NCBI GenBank assembly: GCA_002502855.1
Contig: DAQK01000021.1
Span: 4,348 to 68,347 of the forward strand
DNA from: Methanobacterium sp. UBA279
Lineage (GTDB): Archaea > Methanobacteriota > Methanobacteria > Methanobacteriales > Methanobacteriaceae
Length of the DNA stretch: 64,000 bases
Reading direction: 5' to 3'
The translations under genes were made by a program, and so were the position numbers. How positions within the stretch are numbered: the first letter of the stretch is position 1; every line of letters begins with the position of its first letter. The notes beneath the pieces are model-generated. The model saw only the letters and a list, made by a program, of their open reading frames with translations, made no database searches and had not been told where the DNA came from. Positions 42,003 through 53,222 of the stretch are shown one piece after another.

Positions 42003-42572
42003 ATGGTAGATTTAATAAAATCAACGGTGAAATGTTATAAGAAGAAGACTAAGAAGACTGTTGGTGGGGAGCAGAAGATCTATGAGTACAATCAGTACCA
42101 GGTTCCCCTGAAGAGGTCTGATAATTTGGTCTGCAGTGAAGAGGTTTACGTCATTCCGCAAAACTACTTTGAGGGTCTGATCGAGGCGGAAGTGAAATCC
42201 CAACTGGAAGATCTTGAGCAACATAAGGAGCTCATTGTCGGATATAAAAAAGAGCTTGCAGATTTAGAGTGGAAGCATGGTGAACTATCAAGATCCTATA
42301 AGGCCCTGGTAAGTAAAAATGCCAAGACCAACAAGAAGTTGCGCCTGGAGGTGGAAAAAACCACCACACTCAAGGAGGAAAACCAGAAGCTTAAAAGCCA
42401 GTTACAGCAGATAATGAAGGATCATAAGGATTTAAAAGGTTTATACGAGACCCACCTTGAAAAAATCAAATTAGAAGATGAATCTAATTCGAAGAAAGAA
42501 CAGGATATATGGAATTCAATTAAAAGCCGTTTCACCAGTCGAGAGATGAAAGACCAGGAGGACCAGGAATAA
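42003..42572 (+). CDS. Coiled-coil protein, 189 aa
   Basis: After a ~55-residue N-terminal part (VDLIKSTVKCYKKKTKKTVG, YVIPQNYFEGLIEAEVKS), residues ~62-160 form a long heptad-like coiled coil (KKLRLEVEKTTTLKEENQKL, LKSQLQQIMKDHKDLKGLYE). I do not recognise a family. The N-terminal part has a basic stretch and may bind nucleic acid. Transcribed alone, just upstream of a Cas4-like nuclease gene in the same direction but 129 bp away. Confidence 0.65.
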   Translation: MVDLIKSTVKCYKKKTKKTVGGEQKIYEYNQYQVPLKRSDNLVCSEEVYVIPQNYFEGLIEAEVKSQLEDLEQHKELIVGYKKELADLEWKHGELSRSYKALVSKNAKTNKKLRLEVEKTTTLKEENQKLKSQLQQIMKDHKDLKGLYETHLEKIKLEDESNSKKEQDIWNSIKSRFTSREMKDQEDQE

Positions 42573-42701
42573 AGACTGGGATTAGGACCTGTAGACGGTG
42601 AATAAAACTATCTTAATAGACTTTTATGTAAAATTTTATTACTTCTCAAACACTCTGCATTCATTTATAAGACCTAGATTAGAATATTTAAATGTGAAAA
42701 C

Positions 42702-43367
42702 ATGAGAATCTTTAAGGGAACTCCCCATCCAACCATCAGCAAGGTCAACGTGATAGAAAACCAGAACAACTTCCCCATCAGCTGGCTCAACACCCAGGCC
42801 TACTGTGAATACTGCATCTTCCTGGAAAATGTCAAGGGAATAGCAGCCAAACCGACCAAGGCCATGATGGAGGGGACCAAGGGACATGCTGATCTGGAAA
42901 AAGAATTCCAGAAAGATGCTGAACCCGCATCCTTCGAGGAGATGCTGGAGACCTCGCTTACTGCTGAAATCTTCTCCCGGGAACTACCCGTGGAATCAGC
43001 CCGGTACGGTATAAGGGGATTCATAGACGAAGTTTGGATGACCCCTGATGAGTTCATGATCATAGATGACAAACCAGGAAACAGGGCCTATCCCTCCAGT
43101 ATAAACCAGGTATTCGGGTACTGCCTGGCCTTCAAAGACAGAGTCCAGGAGGATAGAAGGATAGTAGCCTCCCTCCGGGAGAGGGGTACGGACAACATAT
43201 TCTGGTCCGCTTACTTCGATGAACAGGCAGAAAAGGCAGTGATCGAAATAATCCAACGGGTGCATAACCTTTTAGATGGATCCATCGATTACATACCAAC
43301 TAAAAATCCTAAAAAATGCCAAAACTGCCGGTTCAGAAGTAGTTGCGATCGGAAAGCGGAGTTTTAA
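42702..43367 (+). CDS. Cas4/RecB-like PD-(D/E)XK nuclease
   Basis: 221 residues. Nuclease core: GTKGHADLEKEF (motif I His), YGIRGFIDEVWMTPDEFMII (motif II Asp) and DDKPG (D-x-K of motif III), then QVFGYCLAF. N-terminal CEYC and C-terminal CQNCRFRSSC can bind a 4Fe-4S cluster as in Cas4 and AddB. There is no CRISPR or other cas gene nearby, so it is a stand-alone member, probably for DNA end processing or repair. Confidence 0.8.
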   Translation: MRIFKGTPHPTISKVNVIENQNNFPISWLNTQAYCEYCIFLENVKGIAAKPTKAMMEGTKGHADLEKEFQKDAEPASFEEMLETSLTAEIFSRELPVESARYGIRGFIDEVWMTPDEFMIIDDKPGNRAYPSSINQVFGYCLAFKDRVQEDRRIVASLRERGTDNIFWSAYFDEQAEKAVIEIIQRVHNLLDGSIDYIPTKNPKKCQNCRFRSSCDRKAEF

Positions 43368-43510
43368 AAAATAAAGTGGTTATTTACTGATATTTCCCTG
43401 TTTTAATGTATTTAGATAATAGGTTTCCTGTTTCGATAAATTTAAATACTACGTTCAACTTAATGGAGAGTACCGTATATGTGGTTTATTTGTTTCTAAA
43501 ATATGTTTTG

Positions 43511-43582
<72 letters not shown>

Positions 43583-43607
43583 TCTTTTAAATAGAGGCGG
43601 CTAACCT

Positions 43608-44741
43608 ATGGAAAATATGCTGGTGGTTGGGGTTAACACCCGTTCAGTAGCCTGTTCTTTAAAGAAATTAGGCTACACTGTTTATTCTGCAGATTATTTC
43701 GGTGTTATGGATCTCCGACCATGTGTGGACAGGTATAAATCTATTCTAAGCCAGGAACCCTACCAGTCCTGTGGTAAATTTACAGAAAACTTTAATTCAA
43801 AAGATATAGAGGAACTGACAGCTGATTTAATCCATGAATCTGATTCTATAATATGCCTGGCTGGTGTTTCACCAGATACTTTCCCTAAAAATAAGATCCT
43901 GGGAAATAAATCAGTTGAAGATGTGGATGATAAATATCTTCTCTATAAAAAACTTGAAGGTAAATTTAATTTTCCTCTAACTTTTAATGTATCTGATATA
44001 GGTGAAGCAGGAGAAATAGCCGCCAATTACCCTGAGAAGAATTTCATCATCAAACCCCGCACTGGTTCTGGTGGCTACGGGATAAGGGAATTAGGTGAGA
44101 AAGAAGATATTGATTTTACAAATTTCCTACTGCAAGAGAGATTAACCGGCTTAAATTTAAGCGCATCAGTCCTTTCTACTAGCAGCGAATCACGAATCAT
44201 TCTCACCAGCCAGCAGATCATAGGAGATACCCAGCTGTGTCAGAAAGAGCCCTATGGTTACTGTGGTAACATCGCCCCCTTAACTGATGGAAATATCGCC
44301 CGAGAGGTATCAGAGACCGCAGAAGAAATTATAGATTACTTACAATTGGCTGGTTCCAACGGTGTTGACTTCATCCTGAAAGATGATGAATTATTTGTTG
44401 TAGAAGTAAATCCCCGCATACAGGGAACTATGGAATGTGCTGAACTCAGCTTAAATATAAATATGGTGGAAGCCCATATCGCAGCCTGCCAGGGATTCTT
44501 AATGGATATTCCTCAACCTTCAAAGTTTACGGTGAAGATGATCGTCCATGCCCGGGAGCGTTCCCAGGTGGGAAAACTTGATTTTGAAGGTGTCTATGAC
44601 TTACCGGCTGAAAATGTCATCATTGAAGAAGGGGAGCCTGTAGTCACTGTTATAAGCTCTGGAAAAGTTTTAGAGAATGCACTTTATACTGCCCGTAAAC
44701 TGATAAGAAGAGTTTATAAAGGTTTGAATCGGGTGATTTAG
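43608..44741 (+). CDS. ATP-grasp ligase family protein (COG2232-like)
   Basis: 377 residues: MLVVGVNTRSVACSLKKLGY at the N-terminus (pre-ATP-grasp domain), ATP-grasp core with NFIIKPRTGSGGYGIREL (lysine and Gly-rich loop), LLQERLTGLNLSASVL, and the metal-binding VVEVNPRIQGTMEC. Such enzymes make C-N bonds through acyl-phosphate intermediates. The substrate is unknown; relatives in methanogens serve coenzyme or amino-acid pathways. It directly follows tRNA-Gln. Confidence 0.8.
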   Translation: MENMLVVGVNTRSVACSLKKLGYTVYSADYFGVMDLRPCVDRYKSILSQEPYQSCGKFTENFNSKDIEELTADLIHESDSIICLAGVSPDTFPKNKILGNKSVEDVDDKYLLYKKLEGKFNFPLTFNVSDIGEAGEIAANYPEKNFIIKPRTGSGGYGIRELGEKEDIDFTNFLLQERLTGLNLSASVLSTSSESRIILTSQQIIGDTQLCQKEPYGYCGNIAPLTDGNIAREVSETAEEIIDYLQLAGSNGVDFILKDDELFVVEVNPRIQGTMECAELSLNINMVEAHIAACQGFLMDIPQPSKFTVKMIVHARERSQVGKLDFEGVYDLPAENVIIEEGEPVVTVISSGKVLENALYTARKLIRRVYKGLNRVI

Positions 44742-44773
44742 ATTCTTCTAAGATGGATGGTCGAAAATAAGAA

Positions 44774-45037
44774 TTAAATTCTTTTCCTCTTCTTCTGTAT
44801 AGTGTAATAATGTTGATTCTTCATTCGGGAGATGGTTTTACCATTTTTTATGGCCTGCCAGAATCCAGCGGCACTACCTAAGGGAACACCGATCATGAGA
44901 CCGATGAACAATCCCCAGGTTGCTCCTTCGGTAGAAAGTATGATGTAACCAGATAGAACAGTAACTATTACTACACTCAACACAAGGAGTATAAACATTT
45001 CAAATGGTGAACGTAGAAATTTCCATGGTTTTTCCAT
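44774..45037 (-). CDS. Small two-helix membrane protein
   Basis: 87 residues with two membrane segments (FEMFILLVLSVVIVTVLSGY and WGLFIGLMIGVPLGSAAGFW) and a basic cytoplasmic tail (RMKNQHYYTIQKKRKRI). No family is recognised. Confidence 0.6.
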   Translation of the reverse strand: MEKPWKFLRSPFEMFILLVLSVVIVTVLSGYIILSTEGATWGLFIGLMIGVPLGSAAGFWQAIKNGKTISRMKNQHYYTIQKKRKRI

Positions 45038-45189
45038 AAAATCACTCTAGGATATCTAATACCAGTGGGGGATGAACTGATTCCTAGATTGTTATTAAGT
45101 TAAAATTTAATTAAAATTACAGTTGTTTCATTTTATTATGGGTGCGTATTTTTTATATTCAATTAGTAAACCCTTATAATATTTGCAAT

Positions 45190-45291
45190 TTAGATTTCTT
45201 TTCTAAATTTTTTGACCAATATTTGCATTATTGCAGGGACAGCTACAAAACTGCATGCTATTACTATAAAAATCCGAAGTATGTCGCTCAT
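45190..45291 (-). CDS. 33-residue single-helix membrane peptide
   Basis: From ATG 45291: MSDILRIFIVIACSFVAVPA, IMQILVKKFRKEI. A single membrane segment followed by a basic tail satisfies the positive-inside rule. AAGGTGG (45297-45303) lies 5 nt upstream of the ATG. It is the middle of three consecutive leftward genes for tiny membrane proteins. Confidence 0.45.
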   Translation of the reverse strand: MSDILRIFIVIACSFVAVPAIMQILVKKFRKEI

Positions 45292-45380
45292 GAATTTCCA
45301 CCTTCTTATTTTTATCTACTATAGGATGGTATTTGTTTCTAATTAATATGATTTTTGATGAACCCTTACTGCATTACTAT

Positions 45381-45530
45381 TTAAATTAAACCTAAAACGT
45401 ATGCTATGAGAATGAACATTCCGATAACGATAATTACGGTGGACATAATTACGGCACCCACCGCCACCATGTAAAGTTTAGCTCTACGATCTGGGTCATC
45501 AAGCAGGTATTCTATAATGTCACCTTCCAT
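45381..45530 (-). CDS. 49-residue single-helix membrane protein
   Basis: From ATG 45530: MEGDIIEYLLDDPDRRAKLY, MVAVGAVIMSTVIIVIGMFI, LIAYVLGLI. The acidic/basic amphipathic head and long hydrophobic tail are well formed and lack stops, and the sequence looks conserved in style with small methanobacterial membrane proteins. Function is unknown. Confidence 0.55.
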   Translation of the reverse strand: MEGDIIEYLLDDPDRRAKLYMVAVGAVIMSTVIIVIGMFILIAYVLGLI

Positions 45531-45585
45531 AATATCATCTTTAATTTGATTTTAATTGTCCTTTAATCTATCACAAATAAATTTC

Positions 45586-45996
45586 TTATCTATTCAAAAA
45601 TATATACTGGCTAGTTGTTGGCAGTTCCTTTCTTAGAATCCTGATATAAGGCCTGTAAATGAATATTTCATTGTCATCGCATTCTACCGAAAGGATCTGT
45701 TCTAAAACTCTGCATTCCTGTTTACCAGTTATCCGGGCTCCGGAGATGGTAGCGTCAATCTCTATATAGAAGGGAAGTTTTATCAGGTCATGTTCGGATT
45801 CTGGAATAATTTCAGCCAGTTTATCAAGTTCTGCTTTATGGAATCTATGTCGGGTACCATCTGCTCCCAGAACATGGGGTTTTTCTTCCTTTAAAAGTTC
45901 TTGTAGGGTTTTCCTTTTTCGGGGAATGTGTCGATTCAGGGTTATTATCTGTTTTTTCAATAATCGGTCTGCACGTTCTAAATCTTCTTTTGTCAT
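45586..45996 (-). CDS. UPF0216 (DUF61) family protein
   Basis: 136 residues with RADRLLKKQIITLNRHIPRK, RKTLQELLKEEKPHVLGADG, TRHRFHKAELDKLAEI and LPFYIEIDATISGARITGKQ, the pattern of archaeal UPF0216 proteins. Function is not known; the family is widely conserved in Euryarchaeota. Convergent or co-directional small genes surround it, with the ATP synthase operon to the right. Confidence 0.85.
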   Translation of the reverse strand: MTKEDLERADRLLKKQIITLNRHIPRKRKTLQELLKEEKPHVLGADGTRHRFHKAELDKLAEIIPESEHDLIKLPFYIEIDATISGARITGKQECRVLEQILSVECDDNEIFIYRPYIRILRKELPTTSQYIFLNR

Positions 45997-46182
45997 TTTC
46001 TAGATTATATAGGGTGGAATTTTATATCAATTTTTTGGTGTAAGACAAACTGAGTTTCTGGTGGAAGAAATATTTGGAATGGAAAAAAATATTTTAGTGG
46101 AATTTTATTTAAAAAATTCCAGGAAGGTAGTGTATTGCATATTTACTGTATCAGTATTCCTATTTACCTGATCATCTGTTTG

Positions 46183-46557
46183 CTAGTAGATCTTAAGTTT
46201 AGAGAGAATCAAAGTACCTATTAGATCACCTTTTTTTACTTCACCATCTATGGCAGCGGCAAAAGTGGCATAATCAGCATGTCTTTCCATTTCAATGGTG
46301 AGGGGCACCTTTTCTCCCACGGCGATCACATGGCCATACCTGTTTCTACCATAGAAATCCAGAAAGCCAACGTAGTCTGGTGGTATAGTGATGCTTTCGA
46401 TTTTAATTGGTTTGATATCACCTGATTCAAATTTAACGTCTTCTGCGGCGATTATCCATACATACTTACCGGAACCTGTGTATTTATATTCTCCTTCTCC
46501 GTGGATACTTTTCAGTTCATGCCTAATATCTTCCAGTCTGTTAATGATTCTGACCAT
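46183..46557 (-). CDS. DUF22-like conserved archaeal protein
   Basis: 124 residues from ATG 46557, preceded by GGTGA. A beta-rich protein (VRIINRLEDIRHELKSIHGE, GSGKYVWIIAAEDVKFESGD, YGRNRYGHVIAVGEKVPLTI) that resembles the DUF22 family of methanogens. It directly follows atpD with a 12-bp gap to the ATG, in the same direction, so it may be co-transcribed as the last gene of the ATP synthase operon. Confidence 0.6.
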   Translation of the reverse strand: MVRIINRLEDIRHELKSIHGEGEYKYTGSGKYVWIIAAEDVKFESGDIKPIKIESITIPPDYVGFLDFYGRNRYGHVIAVGEKVPLTIEMERHADYATFAAAIDGEVKKGDLIGTLILSKLKIY

Positions 46558-46578
46558 CAATTTCACCCAGTAAAAAGA

Positions 46579-47217
46579 TTATTCTTCCATGGTTTGTTTA
46601 ATAATTTTCAGGCGCACAAAATTCTCCCTTTCCATCTCTTCCAGGCGCATTTCAATATATTTAACCGTAGCCTCTAGTTTAGGGATTATATTATGCTCTA
46701 ATGCGTTAACTCTTCTTTTGGTGGACTCGATCTCACCGGCCAGTAACTTAACAGTCATCTCCACTTCACAGAGCTCCAATATAAGCTCAATAGCCTCTTC
46801 AAAACCTTTGGCGGTTTCGTCAAGTTTGGCAGAGGAGTCTACCAGTCCATAACCCCTCTGGAGCATGTTCTTTTTAATGTTCTCGTATTCAATAACCGGG
46901 ACGGTTACCCCCATTACATTACGGGTGTCCACATCAATATCCAGGGATTCCTGTACAGACAGGGCAGCCTTTTTCACGGCAAAATCACCCATAACCGACT
47001 CGGTGATCAGGAGGTCGTTGAAGGATTCTCCTAATTTTTCTTCCACCTTCTCCCGAACACCTTTGGCCCTATCCAGGATGCTGAAAAACTCCATGATCAG
47101 GGCGTCTCTTTTCTCTTTTAGGAGTTTATGGCCTTTAGTTGCCAGATTAACCCTGTCCTTTAACTTAAGAAGTTCCATCCTGGTGGGATTTACTCCTTCT
47201 AAAATTTCTTCGGCCAT
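46579..47217 (-). CDS. atpD: A-type ATP synthase subunit D
   Basis: 212 residues, almost all helical: NPTRMELLKLKDRVNLATKG and HKLLKEKRDALIMEFF at the start, the AEIESTKRRVNALEHNIIP-like segment GEIESTKRRVNALEHNIIPK near residue 160. This is the central-stalk subunit equivalent to F-type gamma. It transmits rotation between the A3B3 head and the rotor ring. Last structural gene of the operon. Confidence 0.95.
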   Translation of the reverse strand: MAEEILEGVNPTRMELLKLKDRVNLATKGHKLLKEKRDALIMEFFSILDRAKGVREKVEEKLGESFNDLLITESVMGDFAVKKAALSVQESLDIDVDTRNVMGVTVPVIEYENIKKNMLQRGYGLVDSSAKLDETAKGFEEAIELILELCEVEMTVKLLAGEIESTKRRVNALEHNIIPKLEATVKYIEMRLEEMERENFVRLKIIKQTMEE

Positions 47218-47248
47218 CTTTTCACCTTAAAAAATTAAATTAGGGAAT

Positions 47249-48640
<1,392 letters not shown>

Positions 48641-48644
48641 TTAA

Positions 48645-50402
<1,758 letters not shown>

Positions 50403-50426
50403 TAATATTCCTCCACAATCATTTTT

Positions 50427-50768
50427 TTATTTCACGGTTTCAATACCAATGGCTCTTCTCACCAATTCTCTTAAAGGATCGGTGACTCTTTCAATGGGGC
50501 CTGTTTTGTCTGGTATCTCCACTATTATGGGTATTGTCCTCGTTTTTGTTGTTTTATCAATGAAATCCCTTATTTCATCTCCAATTTTTTCAGTGGTAAT
50601 TATAATTGAGAATCCCTGATCTGTGAGATCTTTTATAACTTTTTTTGCTTCCTCTGAATCTTTTACTGTGTTGGTTTCTTTTATTCCTCCCAGTCTAAAA
50701 CCGATAACAGTATCTGAATCGCCAACTATGGCTATGGATGATTTATGCAATTGTGGATCGTGATTCAT
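50427..50768 (-). CDS. atpF: A-type ATP synthase subunit F
   Basis: 113 residues with SIAIVGDSDTVIGFRLGGIK at the start, a Rossmann-like fold (GFSIIITTEKIGDEIRDFID) and a C-terminal helix (DPLRELVRRAIGIE). It sits on the central stalk with D. Its ATG overlaps the atpC stop (ATGA), so the two are translationally coupled. Confidence 0.93.
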   Translation of the reverse strand: MNHDPQLHKSSIAIVGDSDTVIGFRLGGIKETNTVKDSEEAKKVIKDLTDQGFSIIITTEKIGDEIRDFIDKTTKTRTIPIIVEIPDKTGPIERVTDPLRELVRRAIGIETVK

Positions 50769-51901
50769 TTCAATCCCCCGGGTACCATTTGAGTTATGAC
50801 TTTAGGAGTGAAGCCCTCTTGCTTGGCACGTAATATTACCTTCAAATTTTTTATTTCGATTTCTTTACTGGCTAAGAAGTTCATCATAGGTCCTATAGTA
50901 GAAGGTCTGGTTTTAGATAAAATTATACCGAGTTCAATGTTGTATCTATCTAATGCGGATTCTAAAGTGGATATGGAACCTGTTTTTTCGTATTCAGGAA
51001 GGTTATCCCTGATCACATCAGCATAATCCGTTCCCTCCAGCAGACTTACGAAGTCAAGCATTTTTTCAGCATCCAAAAGATCTTTAAGTTTCCATTCATT
51101 CAGTTGATGACCTCCTGGGATTAGGTAGTCCTCTATATCCTTGAACTCTAGACCGTCAACCCGGGAACGTAGAATTATCATGAGATTGATTATATCTATA
51201 TTGGTGCTGATCATGGAGTTTAGAGCTTCTATATCTTTATTTTTAGATGTGTCTGGAACTGTTTCCAGTAATTTTTCGAAATAATATTTGTCCAGGGATG
51301 TTTCCAGTGGTAGGATTAGTCCCTTTTCCCGGTATAGAGGTATGGCTTCTTGTACGATTTCATGATACTCGGTATCTTTCAGAGCTTCTGCAACTTCGTC
51401 GATGTTTTCGGAATCAATTAATCTATTTAAAACATCCTTTTTGAGTCTTCCAAAGGGTATTATAGAGTCCTTTATCTCCTCAACGTCAACTTCCATTTCT
51501 TTAGCTACTAAAATGGTCTTAATATTTTGAACGTCCCATCTACTGAGTTGTACTTCGAAAAATTCTTTAAATTTTTTGGGAGAAATCCTGACGATTAATT
51601 CATGGGTTTCTGCCAGTTGCATATCCATTGCTTTCTCGAAGGGGAATTTATCCATATATTTTTTGTACTCTGGTACCTCTTCCACCAGTATAAATGCTTC
51701 TTCCGGTCTTTTTGCATCTATTATTTCCATCATCTGTTTTCGATCCAGCAAATTCGCTTTCCTAGCCATTACTCTTGCATTGGGATATGCGTAAGGAGCA
51801 AATTGGAAGAATTGTCTGGTTGTTACCAGAACAACAATTATCGCTGTTATTATTGCTCCGAGGATTATAATCATAAATAAATCCGGGCTAACGTCAGCCA
51901 T
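50765..51901 (-). CDS. atpC: A-type ATP synthase subunit C
   Basis: 378 residues, mostly helical, with an N-terminal hydrophobic segment (LFMIIILGAIITAIIVVLVT) and two similar halves containing YxxIVxEAIP- and YADVIRDNLP-type segments (V-type d/AC39 family). It connects the central stalk to the proteolipid ring. The N-terminal hydrophobic segment is a feature of methanobacterial C subunits. Confidence 0.93.
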   Translation of the reverse strand: MADVSPDLFMIIILGAIITAIIVVLVTTRQFFQFAPYAYPNARVMARKANLLDRKQMMEIIDAKRPEEAFILVEEVPEYKKYMDKFPFEKAMDMQLAETHELIVRISPKKFKEFFEVQLSRWDVQNIKTILVAKEMEVDVEEIKDSIIPFGRLKKDVLNRLIDSENIDEVAEALKDTEYHEIVQEAIPLYREKGLILPLETSLDKYYFEKLLETVPDTSKNKDIEALNSMISTNIDIINLMIILRSRVDGLEFKDIEDYLIPGGHQLNEWKLKDLLDAEKMLDFVSLLEGTDYADVIRDNLPEYEKTGSISTLESALDRYNIELGIILSKTRPSTIGPMMNFLASKEIEIKNLKVILRAKQEGFTPKVITQMVPGGLK

Positions 51902-51913
51902 CCTATCTCTCCT

Positions 51914-52540
51914 TTATTTAAATAAAACCTTAGCAACCTCTAATCTAAGTAGTCCTCTGAAACGCTCCATTCTCGCCTCAATGGTATTGTTGACCTCGAC
52001 GTTACCATCTGCAGTTTTTACAATCACTCCCCCGATGGTATCCGTTGTTCCCCCCATACTCAGGGTGGTTTTATTACCGGTTGCTTCAGATACTACTATC
52101 TCTAAATTGCTTAAGGAAGGTTCTATCTTTTTGATATCATCTTCCTTCACAAAGATTTCCAGGTTTCCTCCGCCAATCTCCAGAGAAGCCTCTTCAGTCA
52201 GATCAGTGAGGGATTGTATGTAATCTTCTGACTCACCAGATGCAATTTTCCCGAACTCTTCAATGGCCTTTTTGAAGGCAGCTGCCACTAGTTCTTCTCT
52301 TGCTTCCAGTATCTTTCTTTTTGAATTCAGTTTTGCATCTGATATAATCTGTTGTTTCCGTATTTCTGCTTCTTTATTAGCATTCTCAATGATAGTATTC
52401 TCTTCTTTCTGTGCATTCACTTTTCCCTGTTCTGTGATCTCAGTGGCTCTCTCTTCTGCTTCCTTTATTATTTGGTCGGCCTTTTTTTGGGAATCGGTAA
52501 GTATACTTTCCACTATCTTTCCTGCTGCTTCTGAACTCAT
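51914..52540 (-). CDS. atpE: A-type ATP synthase subunit E
   Basis: 208 residues: a long charged N-terminal helix (VESILTDSQKKADQIIKEAE, NAQKEENTIIENANKEAEIR) that pairs with H to form the peripheral stalk, and a C-terminal globular domain (GGTTDTIGGVIVKTADGNVE, TIEARMERFRGLLRLEVAKV). Start ATG 52540 and length are standard. Confidence 0.93.
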   Translation of the reverse strand: MSSEAAGKIVESILTDSQKKADQIIKEAEERATEITEQGKVNAQKEENTIIENANKEAEIRKQQIISDAKLNSKRKILEAREELVAAAFKKAIEEFGKIASGESEDYIQSLTDLTEEASLEIGGGNLEIFVKEDDIKKIEPSLSNLEIVVSEATGNKTTLSMGGTTDTIGGVIVKTADGNVEVNNTIEARMERFRGLLRLEVAKVLFK

Positions 52541-52640
52541 TTTTCCACTTATCCCCTATACTCTTAATAAATTGTCACCGAATATCCATTAGTTTTGAAA
52601 GAGTTCCTCATATGGAGGTGGGAATAATTCGCAATGCGTA

Positions 52641-53123
52641 TTATCCCATTACTCCTGAGAATACAATCAGTAACAGAGCTATCAGGAAACCGTATATAGC
52701 TTGAGTTTCTGGTAAAGCGGTGAATACCACACCTTGGGAGAACATCTCTGGTTCTTCAACTACTGCACCTACACTTGCTGATGCTGCGTTAGCTTGACCT
52801 AGTGAAGAACCTGCGGCAGCAACACCGATAGCTAAACCTGCACCTATGGCTAAAATACCAAAATTGGTCTGAACAGCCTGTCCACTCATCATTCCGGAGA
52901 ACACTATTAACAGTAAACCAATCAGGAAACCGTATATTGCCTGAGTTTCTGGTAGGGCTGTAAATATGATACCTTGGGAAAAGAATTCTTTCCTTTCGGC
53001 TACTGCCCCCACAGAAGTGGCGGCCACTTGACCCTGTCCTAAACCAGACAATGAACCTGCGATTCCTATGGCTAAACCTGCACCTATTGCTACTAATGCT
53101 GCTCCTAATGAAATTTCAACCAT
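52641..53123 (-). CDS. atpK: A-type ATP synthase proteolipid subunit K (two-hairpin form)
   Basis: 160 residues with four membrane helices, arranged as two homologous hairpins: each half contains FTALPETQAIYGFLI, giving one ion-binding Glu per hairpin, and a GLGQGQVAA or SLGQANAAS segment in the paired helix. The duplicated form is usual in Methanobacteriales. Glu with a following Thr-Gln and Gln residues in the partner helix would suit sodium coordination, but ion specificity is not proven by sequence. DNA of the two halves is similar but not identical. Confidence 0.95.
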   Translation of the reverse strand: MVEISLGAALVAIGAGLAIGIAGSLSGLGQGQVAATSVGAVAERKEFFSQGIIFTALPETQAIYGFLIGLLLIVFSGMMSGQAVQTNFGILAIGAGLAIGVAAAGSSLGQANAASASVGAVVEEPEMFSQGVVFTALPETQAIYGFLIALLLIVFSGVMG

Positions 53124-53222
53124 TTTTTCACCTCATATCATTTTTTTTAACACATCATTGTTTTTTTTAATTATTATACATGAATTTTATACATACACCA
53201 AAATTTTGGCTAGTTTTAGTGG

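Noticed and set aside
45142..45324. Rightward 60-codon frame over the small membrane genes
   Set aside because: Overlaps the better supported 33-residue leftward gene; Tyr/Phe-rich composition typical of AT-rich antisense.
46865..47230. 121-codon rightward frame opposite atpD
   Set aside because: Antisense shadow of a conserved subunit.
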